Shown piece by piece: positions 21,868 through 34,465 of a stretch of DNA of 64,000 nucleotides (positions within the stretch are counted from its first letter, which is position 1; the number at the start of each line of letters is the position of its first letter). The DNA lies in assembly GCA_023052935.1 (NCBI GenBank), contig CM041297.1, positions 85,548,021 to 85,612,020 on the forward strand. The letters are read 5' to 3'. The notes below the pieces were generated by a model. That model was given only the letters and a program-made list of their open reading frames with translations, searched no databases and was not told the DNA's origin. A program made the position numbers and the translations under genes. Source of the stretch: Piezodorus guildinii (taxonomy: Eukaryota > Arthropoda > Insecta > Hemiptera > Pentatomidae).

Positions 21868-22215
21868 AATTGTTTATTACGAGAAATCAGTATAATACAA
21901 AGCCTGCAAAGACTTAATTATAATTTAATTAACAATAAAACTTAAATTTTATGATTTGATATAAAAGATTCGAAAAAGTTCTTTGTTCATTATACTGAAG
22001 AGTAAATCATTCATTTCTCGCCATTAATCAACCCTTTACGGGACTTGATCATTAACTTTTGTTAGAGCCAATGTTTCGATCCTAAAACACTGAAGTTGAT
22101 TTCATGGATTTCAAGACAATCCACATGATCTGATGATAAAAATGTTTGGATCAAAACGTAGATTTTTGCAATAAATAAAATAATGTATACTGATTTCTGC
22201 TCATCATACTATAAT
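21868..22215. repeat. Foldback repeat, decayed
   Basis: Outer 'agaaatcagtataatac' (about 21891) pairs with 'gtatactgatttctgctc' (about 22187). Inside, 'gccaatgtttcgatcc' (about 22067) is the inverse of 'ggatcaaaacgtagattttt' (about 22150), and 'ctgatgat' precedes the latter. Both cores are mutated (AAAAC instead of GAAAC on the plus strand). Confidence 0.55.
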
Positions 22216-22411
22216 ACCCAACAAAGTGGTCCATATGCCATAAATAAATCGATTAATCCATAATTCGTCAAATAATTGTTTAAAAGAATATATTAATCTT
22301 TAATATGACATCCTAATACTCCTTAATAATGCTAAAACTGTAATAGTAGATTTATATGTTGGAAGGTCTTAACGTTTTTTGGTTACTAATGATTTCTAAT
22401 CGAAGATATCT

Positions 22412-23362
22412 GTATTTGGTCTATCAAGTATGTATTTACCGGTATAATGCTCAATTTATGTAAAAGTTAAAAAAAAAAAACTTTGTTGACAATTTTTTTA
22501 TGATTAATGTAAGTTTCTTAAAAAAGCTGTCCATACTTTATATTTCTTTTTTTTTTTTTTTTTAAAGTTAATTTATTTATTCAGAAATATTACAATTTGT
22601 CTCAACGGGCAATAATAATAGTGCTGTAAGATCACAATCATACAGCATTTACAGTATAAATAATAGAAAAGTATTTTTTATTTTAATTATTGATATTTAC
22701 AACTGTATTGATTCATACATCTAGTAACTTAGCTGCTAGATAAAACTCATGAAGAGAAACTGCCCATTTGCAGGACTCCATGAAAATTCAAATTAGATTA
22801 AAAATAAATAATTAAAGGTATATAGTAAAAATATTTATAAATAAAATAAATACAAGATAACAAATAAATAAACAAAACATGAACCATATTTCTTTATTAA
22901 GACGCAAATGTGACTTTCGCCGTCATAGCGCCATATTCATTTAAATGGGCAGAGTTTACATTAAGCATCAAGTAGGTAATTTAAAAAACAATTTGGAAAA
23001 TAATTAACATTTCTCAGATTCTTTTGAATTACACCCATGCAAAGTTTATACCAATAATTCTTTTTCAAAATGGCCAAATTTCATCAGAGAAGTGATGCAA
23101 TCTTATGTTGCTACCAGGATCATACGCTCTCCATAATATTTTGCAATAAGTAGACTGCGAATTAAATCTTATAATTTAGGTAAGTTACATAAAACAAAAT
23201 AAAAAAAACACTCCATACTTTATATTTCTTTATTAATACGCAAATGTAGCTTTCCTTATTTATAATATTAAATAGTAGTCTATTTATTGTAAAACTTTTT
23301 TATTTAATTACTTTTGCATAAACTGAGAATTATATTGGTAGATTCATATTTGATAGACAAAT
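22412..23362. mobile_element. Candidate terminal-inverted-repeat DNA element, about 0.95 kb
   Basis: The left end (22412-22480: 'ggtctatcaagtatg', 'atttaccggtataatgctc', 'aatttatgtaaaagtta') is the diverged inverse of the right end (23300-23362: 'acttttgcataaactgagaa', 'ttatattggta', 'gattcatatttgatagac'). Identity is roughly four in five bases over about 60 bp. The interior includes an A/T-rich stretch and direct repeats of 'atatttctttattaa(t/g)acgcaaatg' (22888, 23218). No transposase frame is visible, so it would be non-autonomous. Confidence 0.55.
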
Positions 23363-23584
23363 TATAAGTAGTTTTGGGATGGCTCCAATGCGCATACAAT
23401 ATTGTAAGCATTAAAAAAAAAACAATTCCAAAAAATGTTAATACGCGCTGAATTGACTGGCAGCGGGCCAAGGAGGTAGTTAAGATGGTTTGAAGTCTGT
23501 TCTCGGGACTTGAGCATGGACGGTGATCATTGGACGAATCTCTGTAGGCAACATTTGGTGGTATCAGTATTGAAACTTTGGGTT

Positions 23585-24020
23585 TGTTAAGCTAATTATT
23601 ATTATTATGAAAATTTACAACTCTATTACATTCAATAAAACAAGAGAATGTGATGTACGAATATCGAACATGGAAATGACTTTTGAAGGAACTATACTTC
23701 AAGGAGTACTTTAATTTAGAATCTTTTCCTCTGAGGATTATCGGGAGTATGTAGGGATGACAGGTTACGGCAAGTGGATGTGTGGGGGTGGGAGTTTGGA
23801 ATTAATAGGAGAATTTCCATTTCGACTACGTCTGCAACATGGGTTATAGAGATGGATGTTCTTTTTTTCGAAGGGTTTCGGATTGTAAGGATTTGAAGCG
23901 GATGGAATTATATGGTTTAATAGAACCCCACAATTCAATCCTGTATGTCCAAATAGTTGGAGCGTTTGACAAGTCAGTTGTCGGTATTGGTATTAGAAGC
24001 AGATTCTTGTTTATAAGCTA
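23585..24020 (-). pseudogene. Decayed Jockey-like LINE ORF2 fragment
   Basis: The minus strand encodes 'APTIWTYRIELWGSIKPYNSIRFKSLQSE'-type residues, matching the 'KPIWTYG--LWG' block of the better copy at 19372-19800. Downstream codons are shifted and contain several stops, and the sequence ends in an A/T-rich tail near 23590. It is an older member of the same or a related family. Confidence 0.65.
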
Positions 24021-24160
24021 ATCCAAAATTTAATAGGAACCCAAAATTATATAAATGATTATTACCAAATATAATGAATTATAATCTCTATTAGTTTAAT
24101 AAATATTTAATATTAAACCGTGCCAAATCAAATTTAAATTTAACATTCTCCCTTTCCCCT

Positions 24161-24411
24161 TTTAGTGCATACAATCAGTGCCTGGAACACACACTCCTAA
24201 TCACGAAGTTGTCAACCATGGAGGCCACACTCCACTAATCGAAGCTACAAATGAAATTATAATCAGGAGCGAATATTATTGTAAACATAAATGTCAGGTT
24301 AATTGTGGACAATTTGAGCTGCATTGCAAACAGAGGGCGCGTCGTGATTGGAAGCGAAAACATGGGGAGGACTTGGTCTCTGTTGTCGCTCAATCAAATC
24401 AAACTTGATTC
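24161..24411 (+). other. Possible terminal exon (weak candidate)
   Basis: A pyrimidine-rich tract ending in 'ctttccccttttag' (to about 24164) is followed by a 249-bp open frame to a stop at 24411. Composition is clearly less AT-rich than the flanks, and the product is Cys/His-rich (CKHKCQVNCGQFELHC) and basic. There is no ATG near its start, so it could only be an internal or last exon read from a splice acceptor. I recognise no domain, and no matching upstream exon can be identified, so a chance frame remains likely. Confidence 0.25.
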
Positions 24412-24564
24412 TTCAGATCGATATGGCAGGTATCTTGTCATCAAGTTCTTTGTAAACTAAACTGAAAAATCTTTGTATACCTAGGTGAATAATTTAAAAC
24501 TGGTATACTAGACCAGATGCAGTAGACGAGGAACTCTTGAAAATGAAGTTGACCATATCAGTAC

Positions 24565-24768
24565 AAAAAAAAAACCTATACAACTACAACCCCTGAAGGT
24601 TCTTGGGCTCGTTACTTCTAGAGATTCCTAATGTTTATAGAGCAACGGCCATGCAATGAGGTGATTAGGCCAAGATCACACTCAGCCACCATTTTTTTTT
24701 ACATTTTTGGTACCACCTTAGTAGAGGCTGGTGTACCCCAAGAGAAAAAGGTTCTACTAGACCACCAT
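24565..24768 (-). mobile_element. tRNA-derived SINE, family 1, internally deleted
   Basis: The T-tail (A10 on the plus strand, 24565-24574) and distal body are clear ('gggctcgttac', 'caatgaggtgattaggcc'), but most of the tRNA-like head, including the B box, is missing. The plus strand jumps from 'gtgtaccccaagag' to 'gttctactagaccacc'. Confidence 0.75.
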
Positions 24769-25227
24769 ACAATAATCCAAGAATTTAACAATTAATCTCC
24801 AAAACCCAACAGACAATCTAAAACCCAACAATACAGTCAATACAAAAAGCCAAAATACAAATGTAATTATGTAAGAGATTTAAGTTTAGGCATTGTCGGA
24901 ATCGGGACTGGGAGAATAGGCAGTGAATCAGCTAGCAACATTATCTGGAAAGCGAGTAGCTTCTTTATAAAAAATATATAATGGAAGGGCAATAGAAAAT
25001 TGAAATTAATTTCGTGATGATGATTCAAATAAAACTACATTGGATCTTCTCCTGAGGTTGAGGTTTTTCAATAATATTTTTTAGGGATATTTTAGGTGCA
25101 TAATCCTGAAATGCCTACATTCATTAGTCTTTTGCTTTATTTTTAGAGATTCAGAGGATTGTATACTGGATAATTTTAAGTCGTTTTTGAGTATCCCCTC
25201 TAACACATGCGACCATTTTTTTTCATT
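24769..25227. other. Non-coding, nothing recognised
   Basis: The left part is A-rich (24770-24870). No feature is supported. Confidence 0.45.
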
Positions 25228-25938
25228 TATCACTTTCACTCATATATATTTGAAATACATAATAATGAAAATATTGCGGTCGTGCGAATATTTGAATTCC
25301 TGATTTAAAAGGAAATTTTAAAAGGGTTCTCAGAGTCCAAATGAACAAGTCCCGCAAAAAAGGTTTATGTGTGTATACGTGGAAAGTATAGTTCAGAAAC
25401 GAAAAGTCTTAAGAAAATAAAATTAAAAAGTTTATTATAGCTAAGATGTTACAGCAATATTTTTAACCAAATTGGATCATGATAGCTATCTATGCTTTTT
25501 GCACATTTTTACGATTTTGATTTAATTCACTATTTTGGGTGTAAAATTAATGGTTGAAATAGTATATCAGGCCTTAAATATTTTCTCTTTAAGAACCTTT
25601 AGTTTTGTATATTCGAAGAAATTAAACATGTAATCGGATTAGAATTGTTAAAAACCGCCTAATTGTTCAAGTTGAACGAATTGGATAACGGACTAAAGGA
25701 GAAAAGAGCTAACATATTATCGGAACACAACAATAGTAATATATTTGGATAATATACCGTTGGAAAGCTAATGATTTTAGAAAAAAAAATTATCATATAA
25801 AAAAAATTGTAATAGGTAATGGAGAGTGATAAAAACCGGATAAAACTGATTGTTGAGAATAATAATATATTATTTTATTTTATTTAATACATTATTATAA
25901 TAGATTAGTTAATGAAATAAATGTTTCCATCGAAACTC
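25228..25938 (-). mobile_element. R800 repeat copy
   Basis: The 3' terminus is at the left ('cactttcactcatatat', 'gaaaatattgcggtcgtg'). It is followed by 'aagtcccgcaaaaaagg', 'gatgttacagcaatattt' and 'accgttggaaagctaatg'. The 5' terminus (ggtgcgcgcaacacac) is missing or lost near 25938. More diverged than the 11720 copy. Confidence 0.75.
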
Positions 25939-26809
25939 GACGTAATTAAGACTTTATCCTTTTTTCAACTGTAGCTTTATATAGCCGTGTGTTACACGCA
26001 CAAGATTATTTTAAAATTATATATATATATTTTTTAATGTTTAGATAAATATTTGAATACAATACCTTCCCCCTCCTCCCTCCAATCAGTAAACTATAAT
26101 TTTGATAATGGATGATTATCCGTGATAATCCCTTTGGATGGATGTACTCGTAGAGGTAACAATAAGATATCTTGAAAGGTGTTGATGGATCCGAAACACA
26201 TAGAGGGGGATACAGAAGTCCTGATTGGCCATCCATTGTACCCTAAGTGGGACCATTGTAGGAGTCTGTCGTCTGTCAACTCTATGTAGAGTGCACCCTC
26301 TCTTATCAAACAGTAGGCGTCTGTATCTGTCCCGTTATTGTGGGCTTATTTCAGGGATCGATCCTAGCTCCTACTGATATACAGGTACATATAGAGGGTA
26401 AGGTTGATCCATCGGAATTGTACACGCGAAAGTAATACTTATGAAATTAATAATTTCTCATTAGTTTAGTTATACTTTTCAATTTATATACGAAAACCGT
26501 CAAGTATTAGAAGATAAACCTCAAGAAAATAGGAAAGTTGAACGAAAAAGTAAAATATTAGATAATCACGACACTAATTCAGTATTACTGGATTTATTTA
26601 AGTGGTCGAAAATCAGAAAAGAAAATCGTATTTATTTATTTATCATATTCCCCATGCCTACCATGTCTGATCTTACATTTGATGATTGTTATATAACTTC
26701 TGACAGGAGCGAATAAAGATATTCTCTTCATATAAAGAGAAAAAAAAAATATTAATTTTAAATATGAAAGTCCACTTGTTTATTCATTTTACATCACTTC
26801 AAACTGCTT
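25939..26809. other. Non-coding, nothing recognised
   Basis: The minus-strand frames 26006-26309 overlap each other in different frames and have no recognisable similarity. The patch 26090-26400 is GC-richer than its flanks. Confidence 0.4.
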
Positions 26810-27005
26810 TGGTTAAACGGAAGATGCTACACTAAGAGTCCTAATTTTTACCTATCCAGGTTTAATTAGGTAGGATCTTCATCTGAGAATCTAGCCAAGA
26901 ACTTAATTCTCCCTTCGAATAAAACTAGACCCATATCCCGGGTACAAATCAAACATAGGGAAAATAAAGCTGTTATGCTAGCCACTATACAACACGTGAC
27001 TCAAA
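26810..27005 (-). mobile_element. tRNA-derived SINE, family 2, diverged
   Basis: The plus strand shows the inverse of the family body: 'aaacggaagatgctacac', 'tatccaggtttaattaggta', 'ggatcttcatctgagaatc', and a remnant head 'gttatgctagccactatac'. The B box is badly degraded. Confidence 0.55.
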
Positions 27006-29338
27006 ATTGTGCAAGTTATTGCAGTTCTTATATACATAACTGCTGGAAGTCAGAAAATCGGGGTTTTAACTGTTATAGGGAGGTGTAAAGGTGCAAGCGC
27101 TAACTATTTTATTACCAATAGTAGCTATACAATTAAAAAATAAGGTATTAGGATAAAATACGGGTAATAGACTTGACACACCTTATTTCTAAATTTATAT
27201 CTATTTAGACAGTGTTTGAAAAAAGTAACATACATTTTCAACCCACTTCAAACCCCCTCTTACCCTTACAATTTATTCGCCTGCTTGGCCTCTTTCCTAA
27301 AGAAAACCTGCCTACATCCTTGACATGGTTATCATAAAATTATTTTTTAATTAATATTTTAGATCTTCTAAATAGAAATGAGTATATAAATAGTTCTTAA
27401 TTAAATCTATCCAAATAAACCGGTATAGAAATAAAATATTACTAGCGAAAATAAAAAACTAATGTTAATTTTAATAAACAGTAACTTCTTCAGTCAGGCT
27501 AAAAACTTTCATAGGTAAGGTTGCATTACGCCCTAGACTACTTTGACCAACAACTTTTAACTAAACAATAAAGTTTATTAATTATTTAGGATCCGTAGTT
27601 ATCTAACTTATCTACAATAATACTAACTTAGTTATGTATCATGATTACAGACAGCATTACCAACATAATATCGTTAGCTTCAATAGTTCACAACTAACTC
27701 AAATCTTGTCAACATAAACTCTATAAAAATATCCTTTTATATTTAATCAACATTTGCCGAATACGAGCCTTTATAATTGAAAGCTGTCCTCGACCGTGAA
27801 ATTTATATATATGTTTAAATTTTTTTTTTCTTTTCATTATTAAACCTTGACTGTCGTAAAACTTTTTTTTTTCATTCCTCTCTTTTTTTGGAGAAAAAAC
27901 GTGTATATTTGTTACTTATTATTCTTAAAGAATACTATGATTGTATTAATTTAAAAAGAAATAGCAGAAGAATATTTCATTTGAAAACAATATTTTTTTA
28001 TTTTATTTTTTATACTTAATCATTAAAAAAAATTATATATATACATTTGTACAAATCTTTTATTATAATTTATTTTTTTGAAATTGTTTATAGTAATTGA
28101 CAACTGTATTAAACAACACATATTATAATTTTAAAATTATTTTTTCAGTTGTATGACTAATTTATAAACAATGACTGACTGTATTTGTATGTGGGATTTC
28201 CCCAAAGAAAAAAAACAACTAATAATTAATAAAAATTAAATCATGTGTATTATTTATCAATAAAACCATAATAGAAGATGATTCTATGGAAGCATGGAGA
28301 TGCAAGAGTAGCTTACTCCTACGACCTTCAACTATCGGTGCATTTAGAATGCCAGAGTGAATTCTTGCGTTAGGACACCGCGTGAGAACCACACTCGGAA
28401 CTCAGGCCAATTATTTCGTCCGATTAAGCTCAACCTGCCTTTTTGCGCCGTTTTTTTTTCCTTTTTTTTTGAGTGTTTATTTTTTTTTTTTACTCGACTG
28501 TCTGGGACTCTGCTTTTTTTTTCAATTCCTCAAGTCAGGGAATCATCATAAAACATTTAAATGCTTGGAATAATTAAAACGATTTAAAAAATACCTAAGG
28601 CTCTCTTAGCAGCCCCTTGGGATGCCTGTAGCTCTTCACCATTAAGGAGCTAATATCGTCAGATACCTCATTCTCTTCTCTTCATGAGGGAGTGTGGTTC
28701 AGAGATGTTTCTGACAGGATAGAAACTCCGTGTTTGAGGATATGAATTTGATTAAAACTTGATTAACATTTACAGAGGGTTAAATGTAAGATTACATGAC
28801 ATCCATTACATTGGGAACATTTGTAACTGTAAAAGCATCTGCATACTGAATAATTATCCCAGGTACTCAAATAACTCTTCCCCTACTAGCGGAAATAAAT
28901 TATTAGTATAAAGTAACAATTTATTAAGCATATAATAAATACATGATAATTGAGTTAATTGTTTATCAAAAAATCAAAGTGGCTAATTATTTACCGTGCT
29001 ATTATAATTGTATATTTGAATGCAAAAAGAAAAAAAAATCTGTAATCTCTATATTTGTGCAATATGGAAAATAAAAATTTTTGTAAGTAAATATTTTTTT
29101 TATATAATATTGATAACTATTGAATTGCAGATTTGAAGTATTTTTTGTTTTTGTTGTAGATGCGATTCGATTGAATTGTTTAGATTTTATTGTTGATGAG
29201 GCAGAGAATACGTCGAAAAGTTAAATAAAAAAAAATATTTATGTAAAAATAAATAACAATTTAATAAAGGAAGGCGAAGTTCCAAATATTTTATTGAAAA
29301 AAAAATCATATGATAACACATTTTAAATGTGAAAAAAT
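27006..29338. other. AT-rich non-coding DNA
   Basis: Long T- and A-runs occur (27810-28080, 28440-28530). Two overlapping frames at 28357-28573 are poly-Phe products of T-runs. Nothing is supported. Confidence 0.5.
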
Positions 29339-29972
29339 CTGGTACTCGCAACATACGACTTTCACTTATTTTCGCTGTTTTTATTAAATCAATTTAAATA
29401 CAGTTAAAAATGAAATATATAAGTCAGTGAAAGGAAAAAGGTTAATAAATCAATTAAATTGAGTTTCGTTAGAATCATGTGTTTATTAAATAATATATTA
29501 CATTATTATCTGTAAGAATCAGTTAGTTTTATCGGGTTTTGATTCCTCTCCATTAACTTTTACATTTTTGTATATAAGATAATATATTTTTTTTAAATCT
29601 CTAGCTTTCCAACGGCATATTAAACATCTATATTATAGCTCTTATGTTTGAAAATACAAAAATCACATAAAAAAACAATTTTTTTGCTCTTTTTCGTTTT
29701 GTAACTACAATGCTAATGTGGATGACATAGTTAATTTTTTCGAATCGACAAAATAAAAAGTACATTAGATGAAGGAAATTTAAAATAACGGCATTGAAGC
29801 CCTGTCAGACTATTTCAATGAATGAAACCTACATGATATTAAACTTCGCTAAATTTTACATCGAAAAATCGAGTTTAATCAAAATCGCAAAAAGGTGCAA
29901 AATGCATGATATAAATTACTTTATAAAATACTTTGAACTTCTGGTTCCCCGATTTTGATGATAAAGTTGCCT
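29339..29972 (+). mobile_element. R800 repeat copy, 3'-truncated
   Basis: The 5' end is 'ctggtactcgcaacatacga' + 'ctttcactta'. The internal landmarks 'ctttccaacggcatatta', 'gccctgtcagactatttc' and 'acatcgaaaaatcgagttta' are in order. The copy stops after 'cttctggttccccgatttt', so the 3' hairpin is missing. Confidence 0.75.
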
Positions 29973-31641
29973 TAATGTATATTATATACAAATATGTTAA
30001 AGTAAAAATATGCATTAATCATAAATTCCTTACCAGAGAAAGAAAGATTTATGTTTTTGGAACTATTTCTTTTATGGTTTTTGCATTTAGTTTTTAAGAA
30101 TCAAGATAATAATATGAATAATATATATTTTTTCAAATACAGTTGTTTCAGTAAAATTTCGAATTTATATAAAATTATGAATCCTGTTGTTTTTTATACT
30201 GTAGTAAAAATTCTTAAATTGTCATACAATTTTTTTGTATTAATGAGATTTATTAACATTTTCATTCATAAAATACAACTTCTTTTTGTTTGACCAAGAC
30301 GAATGAGCATAAAATATTTTATAGAGCTAACACCTATATTATGAGGGATGGAATGGCCAAATATTCGAAATATTCCAAACTCGGGGCGAAGCTCAATGCC
30401 GGCTCGCCGGACGTTCAGCACCCGCCTCCCCACAGATCATAAATCCAAACTCCCCTACATCACCCTATCTCCCTATTCACATTCCATATATTTTTATTAC
30501 CCTCTTTTAAATTTAAAATATAATAAATCTCATTAGATAGCCAGTTACTAGTTAGGGTGAAATGGACCGTTCATGAAATAATAGCTGTTTTTGCTTTAGT
30601 TTGAAGCAATAAATATCAGTAATTGTTACTTATAAATCAGAAAACGGAGGGAGTTATGATGATGAACAAGGATAGAGATGATTTTCTTATAATAAACTCA
30701 CTTAAAGAGCAGTATTTTGTAAATACTACAATAATAATGTTTAAAAAAAAAAATAATAAAAAAAAAATAAAAAAAAAAAAAAAACACCGGAAAGCTTACT
30801 TATTATAAATTTAAGTTAAAATTAGGAAACACTACCTTAAGAATGACAGTGCCTGTATACATATATCTTTAATAGCGTCTCATACTGTTTATAGCTACAA
30901 TAAAAGAAATATTATTTTGGAGGTGACACAAAAAACTAAAGGAATAATGGCTTTGAACTTCAATTCTGACAATTCCCGCAAAATATTAAAATCGTTATTT
31001 ATTTAAATATTCACGATTCTTAAAAAGTACTTGCAATACCAATCAGGGACTGATTTCCTTTTTTAAAACTATACATATTTTTAAAAAGATCTTTTACTTT
31101 TTAAAACAAATGAAATAATGCGAAACACCTTCCCGGAGTTTGGCCTTCTTTCATGATTCAAGCTTTTGTTGTGATTTAGTCGAAAAAGAAATCGTAACTT
31201 AAAACTTAATATGAATGTATAGCTTAATTAATTACATTAATTATTAATAAATGTAACCATAATTTATCTTTTCTTATTATTTCGCGTGACACAGAGAATG
31301 GGATATAAGAAAATTTAAGACCGTTAATATCATTGTAGTTTAATTCAATTGTACATTGTCACTTTAAATAAAGAATTATTTAAAAATATGAACGATTATT
31401 TTTTGTTTTTTTCCCGATAAAATACTATATAAGAGTTAATTATCTTACGAAGTGCTGAATAAATGTTTTAATATGAAATGAAGGACGCATATTTCTGATC
31501 GATTACCCGTGAATGATGTGATGCGGAAATATTTAAATCAAATCAATAAATCAATAACTTATCAGAATGAAAACTAACTAATAATATTATTCCAGCAATA
31601 ACAATTCAAGGTTTTTATTTAACTACTAAAAAAAAATAAAA
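29973..31641. other. AT-rich non-coding DNA
   Basis: A-rich low-complexity tract at 30740-30786. A GC-richer patch at 30345-30475 holds the frame 30348-30536, which I do not recognise. The frame 30051-30293 is AT-driven. Confidence 0.45.
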
Positions 31642-32169
31642 TATGGTACGCACAACACACGACTTCCACTTACGTCGGTTGAAATCAATTTAAGAACGAA
31701 TGAACAAAGTTAGAGTTGAAAAAAATTTAAAGTCTTTGGAATCTACAAATTAAAGGTAATTTAGAGGAAGAAATTTAAAAAAATCGGCATTAAAGCTCTG
31801 TCAGACTATTTCAGTCAGAATGAACCTACGTGATATTAAAGCCTGTTTAATTTTAAGTCGGTATAGCGAATTTAATCGAAACCGTTAGATCCGTTTTTAG
31901 GAAAATCGTAAAAAGTAACAAGATGTAACTTAGAATAGCAACACAGTACAAAGTGGCTCTTCTGATTAGCCGACTATGATGAAACAAATTGCTGTAATAT
32001 ATCCGGCATACATGCTTCTAACATAAGAAATTTCAGATTTTATAGACACAACTTGTCATTTTCGAGCGACACTTACCACAGAAACATACTTTTTTGCGGG
32101 ACTTGTTCATTTGGACGCAAGGAGTCATAAAACTTGTATTTTTATTTGTATTTCATCAGTGAAAGTAAA
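31642..32169 (+). mobile_element. R800 repeat copy with internal deletion, 528 bp
   Basis: Both ends are present ('atggtacgcacaacacacga' + 'cttccactta' at the left; 'tcagtgaaagtaaac' at the right). The AT-rich section containing 'ctttccaacggtatat' is missing. The 3' hairpin is also reduced. Confidence 0.75.
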
Positions 32170-33096
32170 CTATGATTATATAAAGTAAAAGCATAGTTAT
32201 GTTTGATTAGTTGAGTAAGATTTCTTGACTGTTATAGCTTTTTCCATTAAAACCATATCGAGTAATATTCATTTATTTAATATTTATCAATAGCTTTCTG
32301 AGATATTAAAAAAAAAAGAAAAGTTAGTACCTAATAAAGAATTGGTAATTTAAATAATAGAGAAGTGATTTTCATTGGAACAGAGAGAATAAATAAGTAG
32401 ATTCTTTATTAATATTTAATTAGTCGAAGAACTTTCTTTTCTGCTTTGGACTATTTTAATTTCTAATAAAAATTATTCAAAGACCTCAATTACTATTACT
32501 AACATAATTATTGAATAACTGGAAAAAACTTTTACGTCATTAAGAACATTCGATACCAGCATTCAAGAGCAGCTCTTTGAAATATTTGTTTAAAACTTTT
32601 TAGAATGAAGATAATTTTCAAGAATTATTGGATTCATAATTGTGTACAGTAATTATTTATTAAAAAATAAAACAATCAAGACTATATGGTAATAATAATC
32701 TTTAATCAATGAATTAAAAACTTCAAAATCTAACCTTTTCTTTTCCCTCCAGCGTCGTCTATTAAAAAAACACCAGTTCATCATACCACATAATCAAAAC
32801 AGAAAATAACTATAATCATAAGATATCACGGTAATGGATTTCGTTCTTGACAATTTTCAGAAAAGATTGAACATTCCCGACCTTGGTGGGAGGGTATAAT
32901 TTTAATATAATTATGTTTTTTTTATTAACGAATATTATTGTTATTTATATCTAATGGCATATTGACCAGTATACTACGCTTTTAGGAATTCTTTTGTCCA
33001 GACTATAGGAATTATTTAGAGTTTTATTTATTTCTGTTGTATACATATAAATAGTGTAAATACAAAAAATACATATTAAACTTTAAACAATTATAT
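32170..33096. other. AT-rich non-coding DNA
   Basis: Nothing recognised. Confidence 0.5.
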
Positions 33097-34465
33097 TTAG
33101 TTTTGTTGGAAACAAATGTTTTAGAATAATTAATATACCTATACGAAATTGTTATGTATAGTAATCAGTTAGTTTTATCCGCTTTTCATCACTCTCTATT
33201 ATGTTTTAGAACTTTCTCTATCAAATAACGTTGTTTTTTTTTAATCTTAACTTTCCAACGGTATATTATACATCTTATTCTTTTACATATTACTTATTCT
33301 TACATATCAGAAAAAATAAATACCTAAAAAATATGTTTGATCTTTTCTCCCTTAGTTGGTTATCGAATTCGTTCAATTTGTATATTCAGCCGCTTTTTAT
33401 CAATGCTAATAAGATGATATGTTTTTTTTTTAATCTAAAAAAATTAAAAGGTACTTAAACAAATAAATTAAGTTTCGTTAGAAACATGTTTTTTATTATA
33501 TAATCTATTATATTATTATCTGCAACAATCAGTTAGTTTTATCGGAATTTCATCACTCTCCAATAACTTTTACATTTTTTTATAAGATAATATTTTTTCT
33601 AAAATCTCCAGCTTTCCAACGGCTTATTATACATCTATATTAAAGCTCCTATTTTTAAAAAAAAATAAACATTACATTAATTAAACATTTTTTCTTCTCT
33701 TCTACTTGAGTTGGATTTCAAATTCGTTCAGCTAATGTTTTTACCCTTTGTTATCAATGTACAATTAGATGATACAAATATTATCTTATACACAAAATGT
33801 AATGTGTATAAGATAATATTTTTTCAAAAATCTCCAGCTTTTCAACGGCCTATTATACATCTATGTTAAAGCTCTTATATGTTCAAAAACACCCCCAAAA
33901 AAATTTCACATAACAATAATTTTTTGCTCTTTTCTCCTTAAGTTAGATTTCGAATTCGTTCAGCTAATGTATTTACTAATTTCTTATCAATGTTAATTAG
34001 ATGATATAGTTAATTTTTTCGAATATACAAAAAATTAAAGGTACTTTAGAGAAATAAAATTAAAAATATCGGCGTTTAAGCCCAGTCGGCTTACAATCAT
34101 AATAAAACCTACATGATATTTAACCCTGTTATATTTTACATCGACATAGCGAGTTTAATCAAAATCATTACATTGTAAATTGTAAAAAAGTGTAAAATGT
34201 ACAATATGAAGTGGTTCTTATGGTATGCAGACTTTAATGAAAAAGTTGCTGTAACATCTCGGGCGTCTAATTGTCGTAAATATGAAATTTCAGTTTCGTA
34301 GACTTGTTCGTTTTCTTTCTGGACTTATCACACACACACTCACTGACCGTTTTGTGAGCCTTGGTTATTTGGACTCAGGGAACTCTAAAATGTGTATTTC
34401 CGTTGAAAACTAGAATTCGAAAATTTCCATTTATGAATTTTACTTAAATTTTAAGTGAAAGTAAA
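33097..34465 (+). mobile_element. R800 repeat copy expanded by internal tandem duplication
   Basis: The block 'atcagttagttttatc...ctttccaacgg...tcgaattcgttca' is present in successive units: about 33150-33460, 33463-33790 and (starting at the 'agataatattttt' segment) 33803-34000. The rest of the element follows once ('gcgtttaagcccagtcggct', 'acatcgacatagcgagttta', 'gaccgttttgtgagccttgg') to the 3' end 'taagtgaaagtaaaa'. A perfect 18-bp inverted repeat marks the junction at 33777-33820. Confidence 0.7.
33777..33820. repeat. Perfect 18-bp inverted repeat at an R800 junction
   Basis: Arms 33777-33794 ('aatattatcttatacaca') and 33803-33820 are exact complements with an 8-base loop. The arm sequence is part of R800 ('tgtgtataagataatattt'), so one arm is an inverted piece of the element. 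Confidence 0.85.

Noticed and set aside
28357..28573. Two overlapping coding regions with poly-Phe stretches
   Set aside because: Generated by T-runs; no similarity, and both frames overlap.
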